In this document: positions 22,401 through 33,800 of the stretch, piece by piece | Layout of the letters: the number at the start of each line of letters is the position of its first letter | Numbering within the stretch: position 1 is the first letter of the stretch | Origin: Lophium mytilinum | Lineage: Eukaryota; Ascomycota; Dothideomycetes; Mytilinidiales; Mytilinidiaceae | DNA: 64,000 nt | Assembly (NCBI GenBank): GCA_010093605.1 | Contig: MU004191.1 | Span: 799,832-863,831 of the forward strand | Direction: 5' to 3' | Notes under the pieces: model-generated | Told to the model about the DNA's origin: nothing | What the model saw: only the letters and a program-made list of their open reading frames with translations | The model's database searches: none | Position numbers and translations under genes: made by a program

Positions 22401-22681
22401 ACGAGCGCTCCGTCGCCTCCAACGCCGTTTTTCCAGTTCCGGAAGATCTTGGTAGCTTTGGTAAGCTTTTTTTTCAGTCTTCTTTTGTGCTGGTCTTTTC
22501 ATCCGATCGCTAGAGAGGCGTTAGCATGTCATGTGCAATTAATAGAACAAGAGTGGTCACTCAGTGCTTACTAAGTTTTAGGTTTCTTATACGCTGCCCA
22601 ATAGGCATTCCAGCCGTATAGCTGTTGCCCATTTGGTCTTGCAGCATCTACCTGCGGGTTTTGGCCCGGGGCCGGATTCAT
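19406..22681 (-). CDS. Large kinase-like protein, probable pseudokinase
   Basis: Six exons on the minus strand: 22572-22681, 21990-22509, 21718-21944, 21579-21665, 21202-21514, 19406-21139; product 996 aa. Order: a short N-terminus; a (PVVQPxVx)n octapeptide tract near residues 88-145; a kinase fold with glycine loop GRGGFG (188-193), catalytic-loop HVDIKPEN (368-375; the usual HRD Arg is Val), DFG (398-400) and SPEQ in place of APE; then a long tail with a Gly run, about a dozen KGA/KGG triplets resembling collagen, and Arg/Glu-rich helices. At the beta-3 position where the paralogue at 23216 has VVLK, this protein reads DVYQ, so the ATP-anchoring Lys seems missing. The Asp of helix F is also absent (ERTMVWEIG). 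I infer a pseudokinase; substrate and pathway are unknown. Confidence 0.8.
20322..20470 (-). repeat. Collagen-like KGA/KGG and Gly-tract coding repeat
   Basis: Within the last exon of the kinase-like gene, 9-bp units encode Lys-Gly-Ala and Lys-Gly-Gly about a dozen times, preceded by a run of about eleven Gly codons. Units are nearly identical at the DNA level, so recent slippage is likely and length variation between isolates is expected. Confidence 0.8.
22237..22356 (-). repeat. 24/48-bp tandem repeat coding PVVQPxVx octapeptides
   Basis: Two exact 48-bp copies lie at 22261-22308 and 22309-22356, preceded by a 24-bp half copy at 22237. Each 24 bp encodes an octapeptide of the form PVVQPxVx on the minus strand. 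Frame is kept because units are multiples of three. Diverged copies continue to about 22180. Confidence 0.85.
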
Positions 22682-23215
22682 TGCGCGGCTCGGGGAAAGA
22701 CGCGGTGTAAGTGTTTGAGGTGCGGTATCTAGCTGCGAAGTCTGCTAAATGTGATGATGTTATGAAGCAAAAGAATTCAAAACGCGCGGAATGGTGGTTA
22801 GCCATCCTAGTCTTATGTGTCTAGTATCTAAGACAAACAATACCCTTTGTCTACTTCAAAGGACTCCAAACAGCTCGCTACCTCTGGGCAACTTGGCAGG
22901 ATGCATTTTGTTGGAACGAACAAGGCCACAAAGAGAAGTAGGGTATCGGCGAGCGGCAGAACAAAGAAAGCAGGCGTAACTGAAGGATAACAAAAGATTC
23001 ATCCAACGGAATGGCAAACGATCAAAGGAATAAAGGTAGGAAACAATGGAGTATTCGGGAATATAGAGATCTAGCAATGGAAGAATAGAGTCGCGGACGG
23101 CAAACATGTCGACTAAGTCACGGTCATCACGTGCAGACTGTGCACCACCCTGTTCACCAGGCTACGAAGTATATGTGTACCTCGACCAATCCAGATTTTC
23201 GAATCACCTTTCGCT
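22682..23215. other. Intergenic, between the two kinase-like genes
   Basis: 534 bp between tandem paralogues; promoter and leader of the downstream pseudokinase gene and 3' end of the upstream kinase gene. No other feature was seen. Confidence 0.5.
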
Positions 23216-26200
23216 CTACCTAGTGATGGGCTGAGCCCCCCCAAGCTGAGCCTCCCTAAGCTGAGCCCCGATCCAAGTCGGCCTCGTGCTGTCTGGGTCT
23301 ATTGGCACCCTCCTTCGCCTCATCGCCATTATGTCATTCCGTGGATCTCTAGGACGGCCCCAATAGTCTTGTAGCTGGGCTTGGCGGAACGCTGTAACAG
23401 GAGCCGTTGCCCCCACTCCAAAAGCGTCCGGGGCCACCCGGGCCTGCCACGCCTGAGGCCACTGTCCTGAGACTGGAGGGCGTAATTGGATCTCTTTAGG
23501 GAGGGCTCCCGGCGCTGACGGATTGCCGACCGGATCACGCCTGACTAGCCTCAAGGTGTCGCGATTAGCAGCTGATGGCATAGGCGGCCTAAGTCTTTCA
23601 GCATTTATATTTTCCTGGTACCGCCGCTCATTTGTGCGTGCGTGCAGGCTATTGTGGATGCGGGCCATCAGGTCGCCAGCTGAAGGTCGGTCCTGTGGTT
23701 TCCAGGACAGGCAGGCCGTTACCAGCTCTTCCAGGTCGAGCGAATAGCGCCGCATCCTCGAGATGGCGCGAGGAGGCATGAGATCCCTAGAGTCGAGCGG
23801 GTGTGGTTGTGGGAGGTCGTCCGGGTGCCGGTAGGTTTGAGATATCTCCGCTGGCGAAAGGACGAGGCGCATGACACACCATATTGTCATGCCGAGCGAG
23901 AAGATGTCGGCACAACCCCGCCCTAAGGCCTGAGGGTTATTTGCAAAATCCTGGTGTGTAAAGTTCCTGGGATGCATCTCCTAGACATTGGGGTCAGGAA
24001 TGAGTGCGATGGGCTGAGTTGTATGAACACGCGGTACTTACCGGTGCCATGAACCCTTCAGTCCCCATCGAATACCGCTCGCGACTCCACTCTTCGATCC
24101 ATTGACCTAAGCCGAAGTCGCCTAACACAGGCTTCTTGTAGTCCTCAAAAGGGTAGCCAAGTGTGTTTTCGGCTACGAAAACGTTGCCCGGTTTGATGTC
24201 AAAATGAACAAAGTGTAGGATATGGCCATTACTGATACCATGAATAGGGTTCCCTCCACGCTCAAAATGCCATAGCGCTTCGGTTAACCCACGGAATATA
24301 TGCCATATGTACAGCTCTGGAATTTGGTCGTCGCTATATAGTAAGTTAGCGACATTCGCGCGTCGTTACTCGATCCTGATCGGCCATGAAAACCTACATT
24401 CTGGCCCACTGCGTAATGAGATCTGACAATGTCCCGTAAGGGCAGTATTCGAAGAATATGCAATATTGAGTCGATACAGGCCGGCCTAGTCTTTGAAAGC
24501 CGGCGATCGTGTTGTCCCCACGGACGTCGACACAATATCGAATTTTAAACGTCTTTATAGCGCGACAGTTATTAATTTCCTGTACGGCGTCTGCGCTGCC
24601 TTGAGTCATAAACTTGAGAACCACTCGCTGTATCTTGACTTAGTCTACTACCTAATACGGTCTGTTCGTCAGTGACACTCACATCTATGATATTGTTTTG
24701 TGCATCTGTTTTAACATAAAGCCTAGCAACACCAAAACTTCCTGCACCGAGTATCTTCTTGTATTTCCAACCTCTTTCGTCTCCTTCGACGTTAAGTTTC
24801 TCAAGCGCCTTTGCTGCAAGGTCTTCAAGCAACGGGGTTCTGAGCCGCTCCGCTCTTGGCAGATCAGCCAAATTTCTGTATGCGTCATACCACGAACCTT
24901 TGAGAGACAGTGTAAGAGTCAGCGATGAGTCCTTGCATCCCTTGAAAATGATCTGGGACTGAACATACGTATAGGATCTCCTTCTACTGGGCGGGGGTTG
25001 CGCATGGCATAGTGGATGCGCAATATCTCTCTGTAAGCTCGGTACCACGCGTCTTTGAACCATAAATTAGAAACTTGCGTCCAACTTTCTCCAAGAATAC
25101 CTGGATTTACACGTACCGTGATCGTTCACTGCGGGGTCGTCGTTCCGAATCAGCACCACGCGGCGTCTAATGTGCTCCAAAACCTGTCGCGGTAAATTTG
25201 CGGGTTCCGGTATTTCCGCTACTCTTTCAAGCCTATTTGCTGAGTTGACTAGGTTTTCCAGAAATGCCTCAGCGGAATCACCAGAAGAATAGTCAGGAGG
25301 ACCGCGAGGAGGCCGACCACCGCCTCCGCCGCCCCCTGCTCCACCGTCTCCTCCTCCTCTGCCGTTACTTTGATCATCGGAAGAATCGCTAGGAGAACCG
25401 TCGGGAGGCCGACCACCCCCTCCGCCAGCACTTCGCATAGGAGGACCTTGGCCCCTAGTACGATCTGGCCTTCTTGCTCTGTTTTCCTCTGCGAGATTGA
25501 GAGCGGCTGCGTCGTCGTCAGTGTTTTGGTTACTCGCGTCATTAGCCTCCCGGATATCTACTACTCTATCCCCCAACTCGGCTAAAGCTGTTAGGTACTG
25601 CCTCCTGGTCATAGCTCTCACAGCCGCATAGTCTGCGATAGTGCTGTTGGTAATGCCCCTCGCAAAAGCCTGTAGATTCTCGGGCAACTGGGCCAAAATA
25701 TCCGGGTCGAGCAACTCGTAGAGGTACATTGCATTGGGGTCCTCGGCAGGTCCTTGTCCCATCATCGACCATCGAACTGTCACAACGGCTCTCGCTAAGT
25801 CCCACAATTCTGTATCGTATGTGTCCCGGTCCATGGACTGCAGGGTCCGGAAGCCTTCGCCGGGCCGACCTGTGATCCCTCGCGCAAAGGCTTCGAGATC
25901 GGGATTCAGCTCGTCAAGTATATCGGGTTCTAGCAGGTCGCCGAAATTAAGGTGGTCGGCCTCAGGTCCATCTGTGTTGCTTTGGCCATCTGTGTCGTTG
26001 GCCCTAGATCCATTGGAGCCGCTCTGGCTACCTGTGCCGTTGGCCCCAAGTCCGTCGGAGCCGTTTTGGCTATCTGTGTCGTTGGCCCTAGGTCTATCAA
26101 AGCCGCTTTGGCCATCTGTGTCAAACTGGCCCGTCCGAAGCCTCATAACAGCGTCCAACAGTTCCTTCAGGCTGGCTCTATATTCTTCTATGTCCATCGC

Positions 26201-26797
26201 CCGCCTGGCCTCGAAACTGGCAGCACTGGAATTTGTCATCCCTTCAGCGAAGATCCGAAGACGCAGAGGCAGATTCTCTAGGATATGATCGTCGCTGAGG
26301 TCGCTGAGGAAAATGGGTCTTAGAACCCTCAGGGTTCTGTCGAATTCGCTTAGCTGCTCCCAAATCCGTGAGACGGCCAGTGTTAATTCTCCTAGGCGAA
26401 AGCGATACTCTGCAGCGCCCATAGCCTGCATCGCCTCAAATTCTGTTGGGAACTCGGCCATGAGGCCCATGGCGAAGTATGTCAGCTCAATGGGTAGACG
26501 GACCGCTGGGTGGAGCAGGCGGGAAAGATCTAGATCGATAATTTCGGGGGGATTGTTCCACTGGTCCTCTTCCTCGTTGTCATCTTGGCCGCCTCCACCA
26601 TTCCCAGCTTCCCTATCATCATCAGACGGTCCGTCGCCACCATCGTCTTCATAGGCTCTTTCTTCTTCTCTTTCTTCTTCTTGTTGTTGGTCTTCATCCC
26701 TAACTCCCCTGGATTCATCAGACGGCCCGTCGCCACTATCATCCTCACACCCTGCTGCTTCTTCTTCTTCTTCTTCTTCTTCACTTCCAATCACCAT
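23216..26797 (-). CDS. Large protein kinase with four novel ~55-aa repeats
   Basis: Six exons: 25117-26797, 24969-25052, 24683-24897, 24398-24627, 24042-24333, 23216-23980; product 1088 aa from the first in-frame ATG at 26797 (the frame stays open upstream to 26914, so the 5' end is uncertain). Order: acidic Glu/Asp tract; repeats R1-R4 at about 92-145, 164-221, 287-342 and 361-417 with core D-I-L-x-x-L-x-x-x-L-x-x-F-A-x-G-I-T; a DTDGQ/ANDTD-type low-complexity spacer; Gly-rich tract; then a kinase domain with GAGSFG (639-644), VVLK (Lys 665), HFDIKPGN (780-787, non-RD), DFG (809-811), MAPE and DIFSLG. The kinase intron positions and phases match the paralogue at 19406. Probably an active Ser/Thr kinase of unknown target. 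Confidence 0.8.
25547..26518 (-). repeat. Four tandem ~55-residue coding repeats (FARGIT repeats)
   Basis: Four divergent segments share L-L-x-P-D-I-L, x-L-P-x-x-L, F-A-x-G-I/M-T, then A-M/S-M-x-x-x-x-Y and a final helix ending V-x-x-R. Copies 3 and 4 are closest. A low-complexity 13-residue-type spacer separates copies 2 and 3. Predicted all-helical. I do not recognise this as a named domain. Confidence 0.65.
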
Positions 26798-26910
26798 AGA
26801 ACGCGAACCAGAGCTACTGTCCCCATCTCGAAATAGCGCCCTGGGCTCCCTCACATCATATCCCGAGTCCGGGAAGCTATCTCCCTGCGTCAGCGATCTT
26901 ATCAGGCCAC

Positions 26911-27708
26911 TCAAGCAGGCAGAAACATCGAATGCGGCACGTACTCCAAAAACCCCAATCCATCGCCTCCAGCCCCCAACGGCGCATCATCCAAAAACCC
27001 AAGCCCATCACCCCCATCTCCCCCCACCAGTCTCCCTCCACCATCCCTCGCAATCGTCTTAGCCAAAGAACCCCGCCTCTCCGCCCTCCCCCGCGCCGCC
27101 TCAAACCGCTGCAAAAACTCCAAATCCACCGCCTGCACCCCCTTTCCACCCCCACCACTCCCCCTCCTCAACAGCGGCGACTCAGGCTCCTCCACAATCG
27201 TCGGCAACCCCAATCCCAACGACCCCGACCGCAGCCACTTCCGCGGCGGCACGGTAGCCAGCCGCTTACTACGCCTGAGCTCCTTTCCTTCACCCTGCTC
27301 TTCCTTCCGCTTCGTGCCCCTGGACTGCGTCTGCGCCGCCCACTCCGCGACCCGCTTCCGCCGTAGGAAGGCGACGTGCTCGCGGTCTTTCTGCTTGTCG
27401 ATCAGCACGGCGGTGGCGATGCGGCGGGTGGTGCTGGCGTCTGCGCTTTGGAGACTGGTGGGGGGGATGTCGGGCATGGAGATGTCGGAGCTCGAGGGGG
27501 AGGAGATGTCGCGCAGGCCCTCGCTTTCGCTGGGTCCGTCGCCCATTTCTAGATCTCCGTCTTCGTCTGTGAAGGCAGGGTGGAGTTTGGTCCCTTTTTC
27601 GGCGTAGGGGAGCTCGTCTAAGCTCGCGAGTGTGGATTGGAGGCGGGCGACCCAGTTTTGGGGGCGTTGGGGCGGTGCAGGGCGCCGGGGAGGCTTGCGG
27701 ACTGGCAT
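26911..27708 (-). CDS. Hypothetical basic low-complexity protein
   Basis: Single-exon frame of 265 aa from the ATG at 27708. The N-terminus is rich in Pro, Arg and Lys (MPVRKPPRRPAPPQRPQ); the middle has a Ser/Asp-rich stretch and basic clusters such as RRKR and KRKEEQ that could act as nuclear localisation signals; the C-terminus repeats GGDGLGFL twice. No domain is recognised. The stop lies 113 bp before the ATG of the next gene on the same strand, inside that gene's upstream open frame, so the two could share a transcript or one model may be wrong. A nuclear protein is a fair guess only. Confidence 0.55.
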   Translation of the reverse strand: MPVRKPPRRPAPPQRPQNWVARLQSTLASLDELPYAEKGTKLHPAFTDEDGDLEMGDGPSESEGLRDISSPSSSDISMPDIPPTSLQSADASTTRRIATAVLIDKQKDREHVAFLRRKRVAEWAAQTQSRGTKRKEEQGEGKELRRSKRLATVPPRKWLRSGSLGLGLPTIVEEPESPLLRRGSGGGGKGVQAVDLEFLQRFEAARGRAERRGSLAKTIARDGGGRLVGGDGGDGLGFLDDAPLGAGGDGLGFLEYVPHSMFLPA

Positions 27709-28398
27709 CTTGGGACGGAGGTCTTGAGCCAATCTCGCAAAAAGCTCCGAGAGTTAGGTAGATTAATCTGCGTTGATTGTTTCTCGCTTCGTTGAGGATT
27801 GGTTTTGGATATGGTTGGTTCTATTTGATGCGCAGAAAGGCGTATTTAGACTCTTGTGACTTGATTTGAATGAGTTCGTAGTTTGGGGGTTAGCGATCAC
27901 GAAAAAGACGAACTGTAGGAAACGTGGTGGGTGGTTCCTTGATTTTGCTTTGTTGGCTGTGTACACAAAGAGCTGCAGCGCAGATGGCCGGCTTTGGTAA
28001 GGGTTTGCAGAAACGGACTTCTTTGTCCAGAGTCGCGAGCCAGCTTCGGATGCTAAGGAAACTGAGGGTTGGAATGGGAGGTTTGAAGATTGAGAGTCCA
28101 GTACTGATCATGGAGTATTGAGAATAGAGGGAAGAATCATGTGAGAGAGAATTAGATAAGCAGACAATTAGCCACTCGAGAAGCATCAAAAACAAGATCA
28201 TCACATATCAAACCTCGTGAATATGACAGCGACTAGCGAAAACCAAAATGCAACCACACTGACTCGCTATTGTGAAATCTGCTTGCGCACTTAGTCCCCA
28301 AACACCCATATGATGCCCGGGTCTATTCTCTTAGATACCCCAACGCCGTGCCTCGCCATGCTGATATCATCCTTGCCAAACCAAATCCAATGGAATCA
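27709..28398. other. Intergenic, hypothetical gene to SWD1 3' end
   Basis: 690 bp; contains the promoter of the hypothetical gene and the 3' region of SWD1. Short frames present have no support. Nothing else seen. Confidence 0.5.
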
Positions 28399-30099
28399 TT
28401 ACTCCGCTCTCCTTCTCTTCGTGCCATTCGACCTCGCGCTCGCCGATCCACTCGCGGCCGCTGTTTTCCTCGCCTCATCCCCGCTAGCCTGCGTCTCGTC
28501 GTTCATCCAGTCTCGCCCTGCACCTGGGCTCTTCCTTCGGAACTGTCCCGCTCCAACAGCCACCACTTCGTCCTCGGAGTCGCTGCCCTCGATGTCTAGC
28601 AGGACAGGCATTCTGAACTCGCCAGGCTGGAACTCGGCGGTCTTGCGGGGCTCAACGGTCAGCACGTCCACCTCTTCGTCTTCGAGATCGAGACGCCGCT
28701 TGTGAAGTTCCTCGATCGGCTGTATATCGAATTCGTCTTCGCGCTCCGCGTATTCGACGTTCTCCTCCACTTCGACGAAATCTGGGGCCAGGGCTGACCA
28801 GCGCTGGGGTGTGAGTATGGACCAGAGATAAACACGCCCGGAGTCCACGCCCACCGCAGCGACAAAGGGGCGGTGTGGGTGCCATTCTACGACAGACAGC
28901 TCCTCCTTCGGCCCTTCGAGGATCTTGACCAGACTGCCGTGGCCGCGCTCCCAAACGTAGATGTCGTGGTTCATCCAGGTAGACGCGGTGACGTACTCGC
29001 CGGTCGAGGAGAAAGAGACGTGGTTCCACGAGAGCCGGTTGACAACGTCTTGGAATTTGTGCTCGACTTCTAGGCGCATGGTGTCGAAAGAGTGGGAGGG
29101 GTCTGCTAGATCAGGGAGGTTAAAGGTACGGATTATGCGGTCAGAGGAGTTGACGACAATGTGGCTGCCTGAGGAAGTAGTCCGTATATAGATGATGAGA
29201 TGGCTCGTTACACGAGTTGAATATTGGACCTGGCGCGTCGAGGTGTCTATTATGTTCATCCAGCCCTTGTTGGTCCCCGATATTATGTAGTCTCCAGAGG
29301 GAGTGAAGACGGTGACGGTGGAGGTTTGTTTAGCGTCTTGTGCTGCTTGTTTCTCGGTCGCATTGTCGCGTTCGATTTGGGGTCGGAGAGGCGCGGAGGG
29401 GAGGGCGAGTTTCTTAGGAATCTCGGAGGAGATGTCTACTAGAAGAGGCTGCTCTTCGAATAGGGCAGCTACAAAGAGCAGGCTTGAAGGTGTCAGCATT
29501 CGAAAAGGCGTACTTCAGTACTCCCTCATATGTTTGTGTACACGGGCCTATGATGAGTTGTAGTAGAGTGACCAAGAAACATACTGGTTCTTAGGATGCA
29601 GCTCCGCAATGAAGATAGGCGATTCAAGGCGCACAGTTCGCACTCTCGACCCATCCTTCAAGTCCCAGAGCACGCATTTCCAGTCCTGCGATGCGCTTAA
29701 GATATATCGATCGTTGGCAGACCAACTACCATGTGGTGAGCTTTATCTAACTCAATCTCCAAAAGCACCAACCTCAATGACTGGACCTGCCGGGTATGGC
29801 CTCGTAGTTTGCGCGCCACGCCATTGGTCTCGATGTCGAATATGACGACAATGCCGTCGAGCTGTTTAGATGGTCAGTACTGCGCCTCGATGTGCAGGGA
29901 GGCTGCGGTGTTTCATACCCGGCCAGAAGCGAGGAGGTCGCCGCGATGACTGAACCGAATCGAAGTGGAGTGCCCGCTGCCTGATATGAGTCAGTCGCAT
30001 TCGAAACGCGCGGTGGAGTGGGGCTGTACGCAGTCTGCCAGTGAGGGCCTCGGGGCAGTCTTGGGCGAGGACGAAGGGGTCGACGAGGGAGAGGTTCAT
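28399..30099 (-). CDS. SWD1: COMPASS subunit SWD1 (RBBP5 homologue)
   Basis: Five exons on the minus strand: 30030-30099, 29919-29980, 29773-29861, 29585-29725, 28399-29482; product 481 aa. The start MNLSLVDPFVLAQDCPEALTG is the conserved N-terminus of this family, followed by RSGHSTSIRFSHRGDLLASG, FDIETNGVARKLRGHTRQVQS, SASQDWKCVLWDLKDG and LHPKNHLLFVAALFEEQP, all WD40 blades of SWD1/RBBP5. Blades end near residue 370; the tail is acidic then basic, ending TKRRRAE. It is a scaffold of the Set1 complex, which methylates histone H3 Lys 4. Correct splicing of intron 4 (29483-29584) uses an AAG acceptor, not the nearby TAG. Its start faces RPB1 across 744 bp. Confidence 0.95.
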
Positions 30100-30843
30100 G
30101 GCGGCGGCGCGCTATAGATCGACTGTGCAGCGTGCTGTGTAGGGGCAACGAGGTTGGAGAAGGGGGCAATCCGAGCGCGTAGTTATCATCTTCGGCAGCG
30201 CGCGACGGCGGACGCGTCTGGGTGAAGGTGGCCGTGAATTGTGTGGTGTTGCGCTGCCTGCTCCCTTTCGTGACTCTGCCCCAGCGCCGAATCGAATCGA
30301 AGTTTCGGCTTGGCACGCTAGCGCTATTGTGGCCTAGCGGATTCTGCACGAGCCCTCGCGGCGACAAAGAGGAGAGACTGAGCGAGAAGCCTCATCCTCC
30401 TACATCCTCCACCCACCGCCATCACCCCGAACTGCCTCACTTCCATCAGTGAGCGCGTCTCTTCACCATCGCGCCTGTCGAACCGTCGCTGTTGCCCGAC
30501 GCAGACACGCGCCCCACGTCGCCGTCACCCGGTCGCTGGCCGCTGCGCGCCCATCAGCCCGTCGCAATACTGATCCTTTGATTTCCTTTCAGACTCCCGC
30601 CACCGTCCTTTGACCGTTCCCGCGCATCCAGCGCCCATTACCACCCCGATACCATCGATCCGCGAAGAATACTCTAGCCACCGCGACACCGAGACGATCC
30701 GCGAACCGTCGCAAAGGCGGAGGTGCTTGTGCCAGAGGCAGGGCTGCCAGGCCGGCTTCAGGTGAAGTCTTTGTCGCTCACCACGCGCTCCAGCGCCCAC
30801 TACAACACCCGATCGCATCAGCTCGACTCCCTGAACCGCAGTC
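30100..30843. promoter_or_regulatory. Bidirectional promoter SWD1/RPB1
   Basis: 744 bp separate the divergent ATGs of a histone H3K4 methylase subunit gene and the RNA polymerase II large subunit gene. The sequence is GC-rich with C/T-rich tracts; no clear TATA box was found. Sharing one promoter region fits two housekeeping transcription genes. Confidence 0.6.
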
Positions 30844-33800
30844 ATGGCGCCTCTAGGCACCGCGCTTGCGTCGAAATGCCCGCTGCGCACCATCAAGGAG
30901 ATCCAGTTCGGCTTGTACTCGCCGGAGGAGATCAAGGCTGCCTCCGTCGTCCAGATCGAGTACCCGGAGACGATGGTATGCATCCTTCTACCGCAGGCTC
31001 ACCCCAGCGTTGATGCTAATCTTGTATAGGATGAGCAAAAGCAGAAGCCTCGCGAACGTGGGCTTAACGATCCCAAGCTCGGCAGTATTGATCGCATGTA
31101 TACTTGCCAGACCTGCAAAGAAGACATGACGACCTGTCCTGGCCATTTCGGCCATATCGAACTCGCCATTCCGGTCTTCCATGTTGGTAAGGAAAACAGC
31201 GCCGCCCCGACGAGATTCTCTTACTGACTTCGCCACAGGCTACATCACCAAGATCAAGAAGATCCTGGAGACGGTCTGCCACAACTGTGGGCTGATTCTG
31301 GCGGATTACGTGAGTCTACCTTTACTGGCAGACTTTGGTGATGCTTTGCCTTGATCATGCTGACTCTGTCTAGAACCATCCCGACTGGGCCGCAGCCCTC
31401 CGTATCCGCGACAAGAAGCGCCGTTTCGACACTATATGGCGACTGTCAAAGACGAGGACAACTTGCGAAGCCGAACTGGCCGATGATGACCAGAAGAAGG
31501 GTTCGGTGAAGATACCGCATGGCGGTTGTGGCAACAAGCAGCCCGATACCATCCGAAAGGAGGGGCTCAAGCTGTTTGCGACCTTCAAGGCGAAGAAAGG
31601 CGACGAGGACGACGGAAAGGGCGACGAGAAGAAGCCTCTGACTCCCCAGGATGCGCTCAACATCTTCCGCATTCTTTCCGACAACACCCTCCAGCTCCTG
31701 GGATTGAATGCCGACTACGCGCGACCTGAATGGATGATCATCAGCGTCCTCCCAGTTCCTCCGCCACCTGTTCGCCCTAGTATCTCCGTGGATGGCACCG
31801 GTCAAGGTATGCGTGGTGAGGATGATCTGACCTACAAGCTCGGCGATATCATCCGCGCCAATGGTCGAGTCCGAGAGTGTATCCAGGAAGCCTCTCCTCA
31901 GCATATCACAGAGGAGTACGAAAACCTGCTCCAATACCACGTCGCCACCTATATGGACAATGACATTGCAGGCGTGCCACAAGCGCTGCAGAAGTCTGGC
32001 CGTCCGCTCAAGACCATCCGAGGCCGATTAAAGGGAAAGGAAGGCCGCCTCCGAGGCAATCTGATGGGAAAGCGCGTTGACTTCTCGGCCCGTACCGTCA
32101 TCACCGGTGACCCCAACCTTTCCTTGGACGAAGTCGGTGTGCCTCGATCCATTGCCAGAATTCTGACTTACCCTGAGATCGTGACAAAGTTCAACATCAG
32201 CTTTCTGACCGGTTTGGTGAAGAACGGTCCCATGGATCATCCTGGAGCAAACTATATCATCAAAGGTGATGGAACACGCATCGACTTGAAGCACAACAAG
32301 CGCCTAGACGATATTCGACTTCAGTATGGATGGCGGGTCGAGCGCCACATCATAGACGGCGATGTCATCATCTTCAACCGACAGCCGTCTCTACACAAGG
32401 AGTCTATGATGGGTCACAGGGTTAAGGTCATGCCATACTCCACTTTCCGTCTCAATTTGTCCGTTACCTCTCCATACAACGCCGATTTCGATGGAGACGA
32501 GATGAATTTGCACGTTCCACAGAGCGACGAGACCCGCGCTGAGGTGCAAGGACTTTGCATGGTCCCCTTGAACATTGTCTCGCCTCAGCGAAATAGCCCG
32601 CTCATGGGTATCGTGCAGGATACACTCTGTGGTATCTACAAGATGTGCCGTCGCGACGTGTTCCTCACAAAGGACATGGTCATGAACATCATGCTGTGGG
32701 TTCCAGAGTGGGACGGACTGATCCCTCCCCCTGCGATCATCAAACCCCGACCTAGGTGGACTGGGAAACAAATCTGTAGCTTGATCTTCCCAGAAGGACT
32801 CAACCTAACACGCCTAGACGCCGGTGACAAGTCCCCTCTTGAAGACGAGGGCTTTCTCATCCACGGAGGTGAACTAATGTTCGGTCTTCCCAAGAAGGCC
32901 ATTGTTGGTGCTAGCGCCGGTGGTGTTATTCACATCATCTACAATGAGTATGGCTGGCAAGCAGCTGTCAAATTCTTCAATGCCACTCAGCGCATTGTCA
33001 ATTATTGGCTCCTACACAACGGCTTCAGCATCGGCATTGGCGATACCATCCCTGATGCTGCAACCTCATTGCAAATCCAGGATGCCATCACAAAGCAGAA
33101 GAACGATGTCGAGGCTGTCACGAAGTTGGCTACTGAGAACGAACTGGAAGCCCTACCGGGTATGAACGTTCGCGAGACCTTTGAGAGCAAGGTCTCCAAG
33201 TCGCTGAACTCGGCGCGTGATGACGCTGGTGACAGGACTCAAAAGAGCTTAAAAGACTCGAACAATGCCAAGCAGATGGCCACTTCCGGTTCCAAGGGCT
33301 CTGGTATCAACATTTCGCAAATGACTGCGCTCGTGGGTCAACAGTCCGTCGAGGGCAAGCGCATCCCGTTCGGCTTCAAGTACCGCTCCTTGCCTCACTT
33401 CACCAAAGATGACTACTCTCCTGAAGCTCGTGGTTTCGTTGAGAACTCATACCTGCGAGGATTGACGCCAACAGAGTTCTTCTTCCACGCCATGGCTGGT
33501 CGTGAAGGTCTGATCGACACAGCTGTCAAGACTGCTGAGACTGGCTACATCCAACGTAGGCTAGTCAAGGCTCTCGAAGATGTTATGGTCAAGTACGATG
33601 GTACAGTTCGTAACTCTCTTGGTGACATTGTCGAGTTCGTCTACGGAGAAGACGGCTTGGACGGTGTGTGCATTGAAAAGCAGAAGGTCGACATGATCAC
33701 CTGCTCTACTTCGAAGTTTGAGGAGCGATATCGCGTCGACGTCATGGAGAGCAAATTCCCAATTTCTCCAGATATCCTCGAGCTTGCACCCGAAATCGCT

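Noticed and set aside
26911-26914. Fusion of the basic protein and the kinase by a splice
   Set aside because: The only good donor (GTACGT after GGA) is in the wrong phase for the downstream frame and leads to an early stop.
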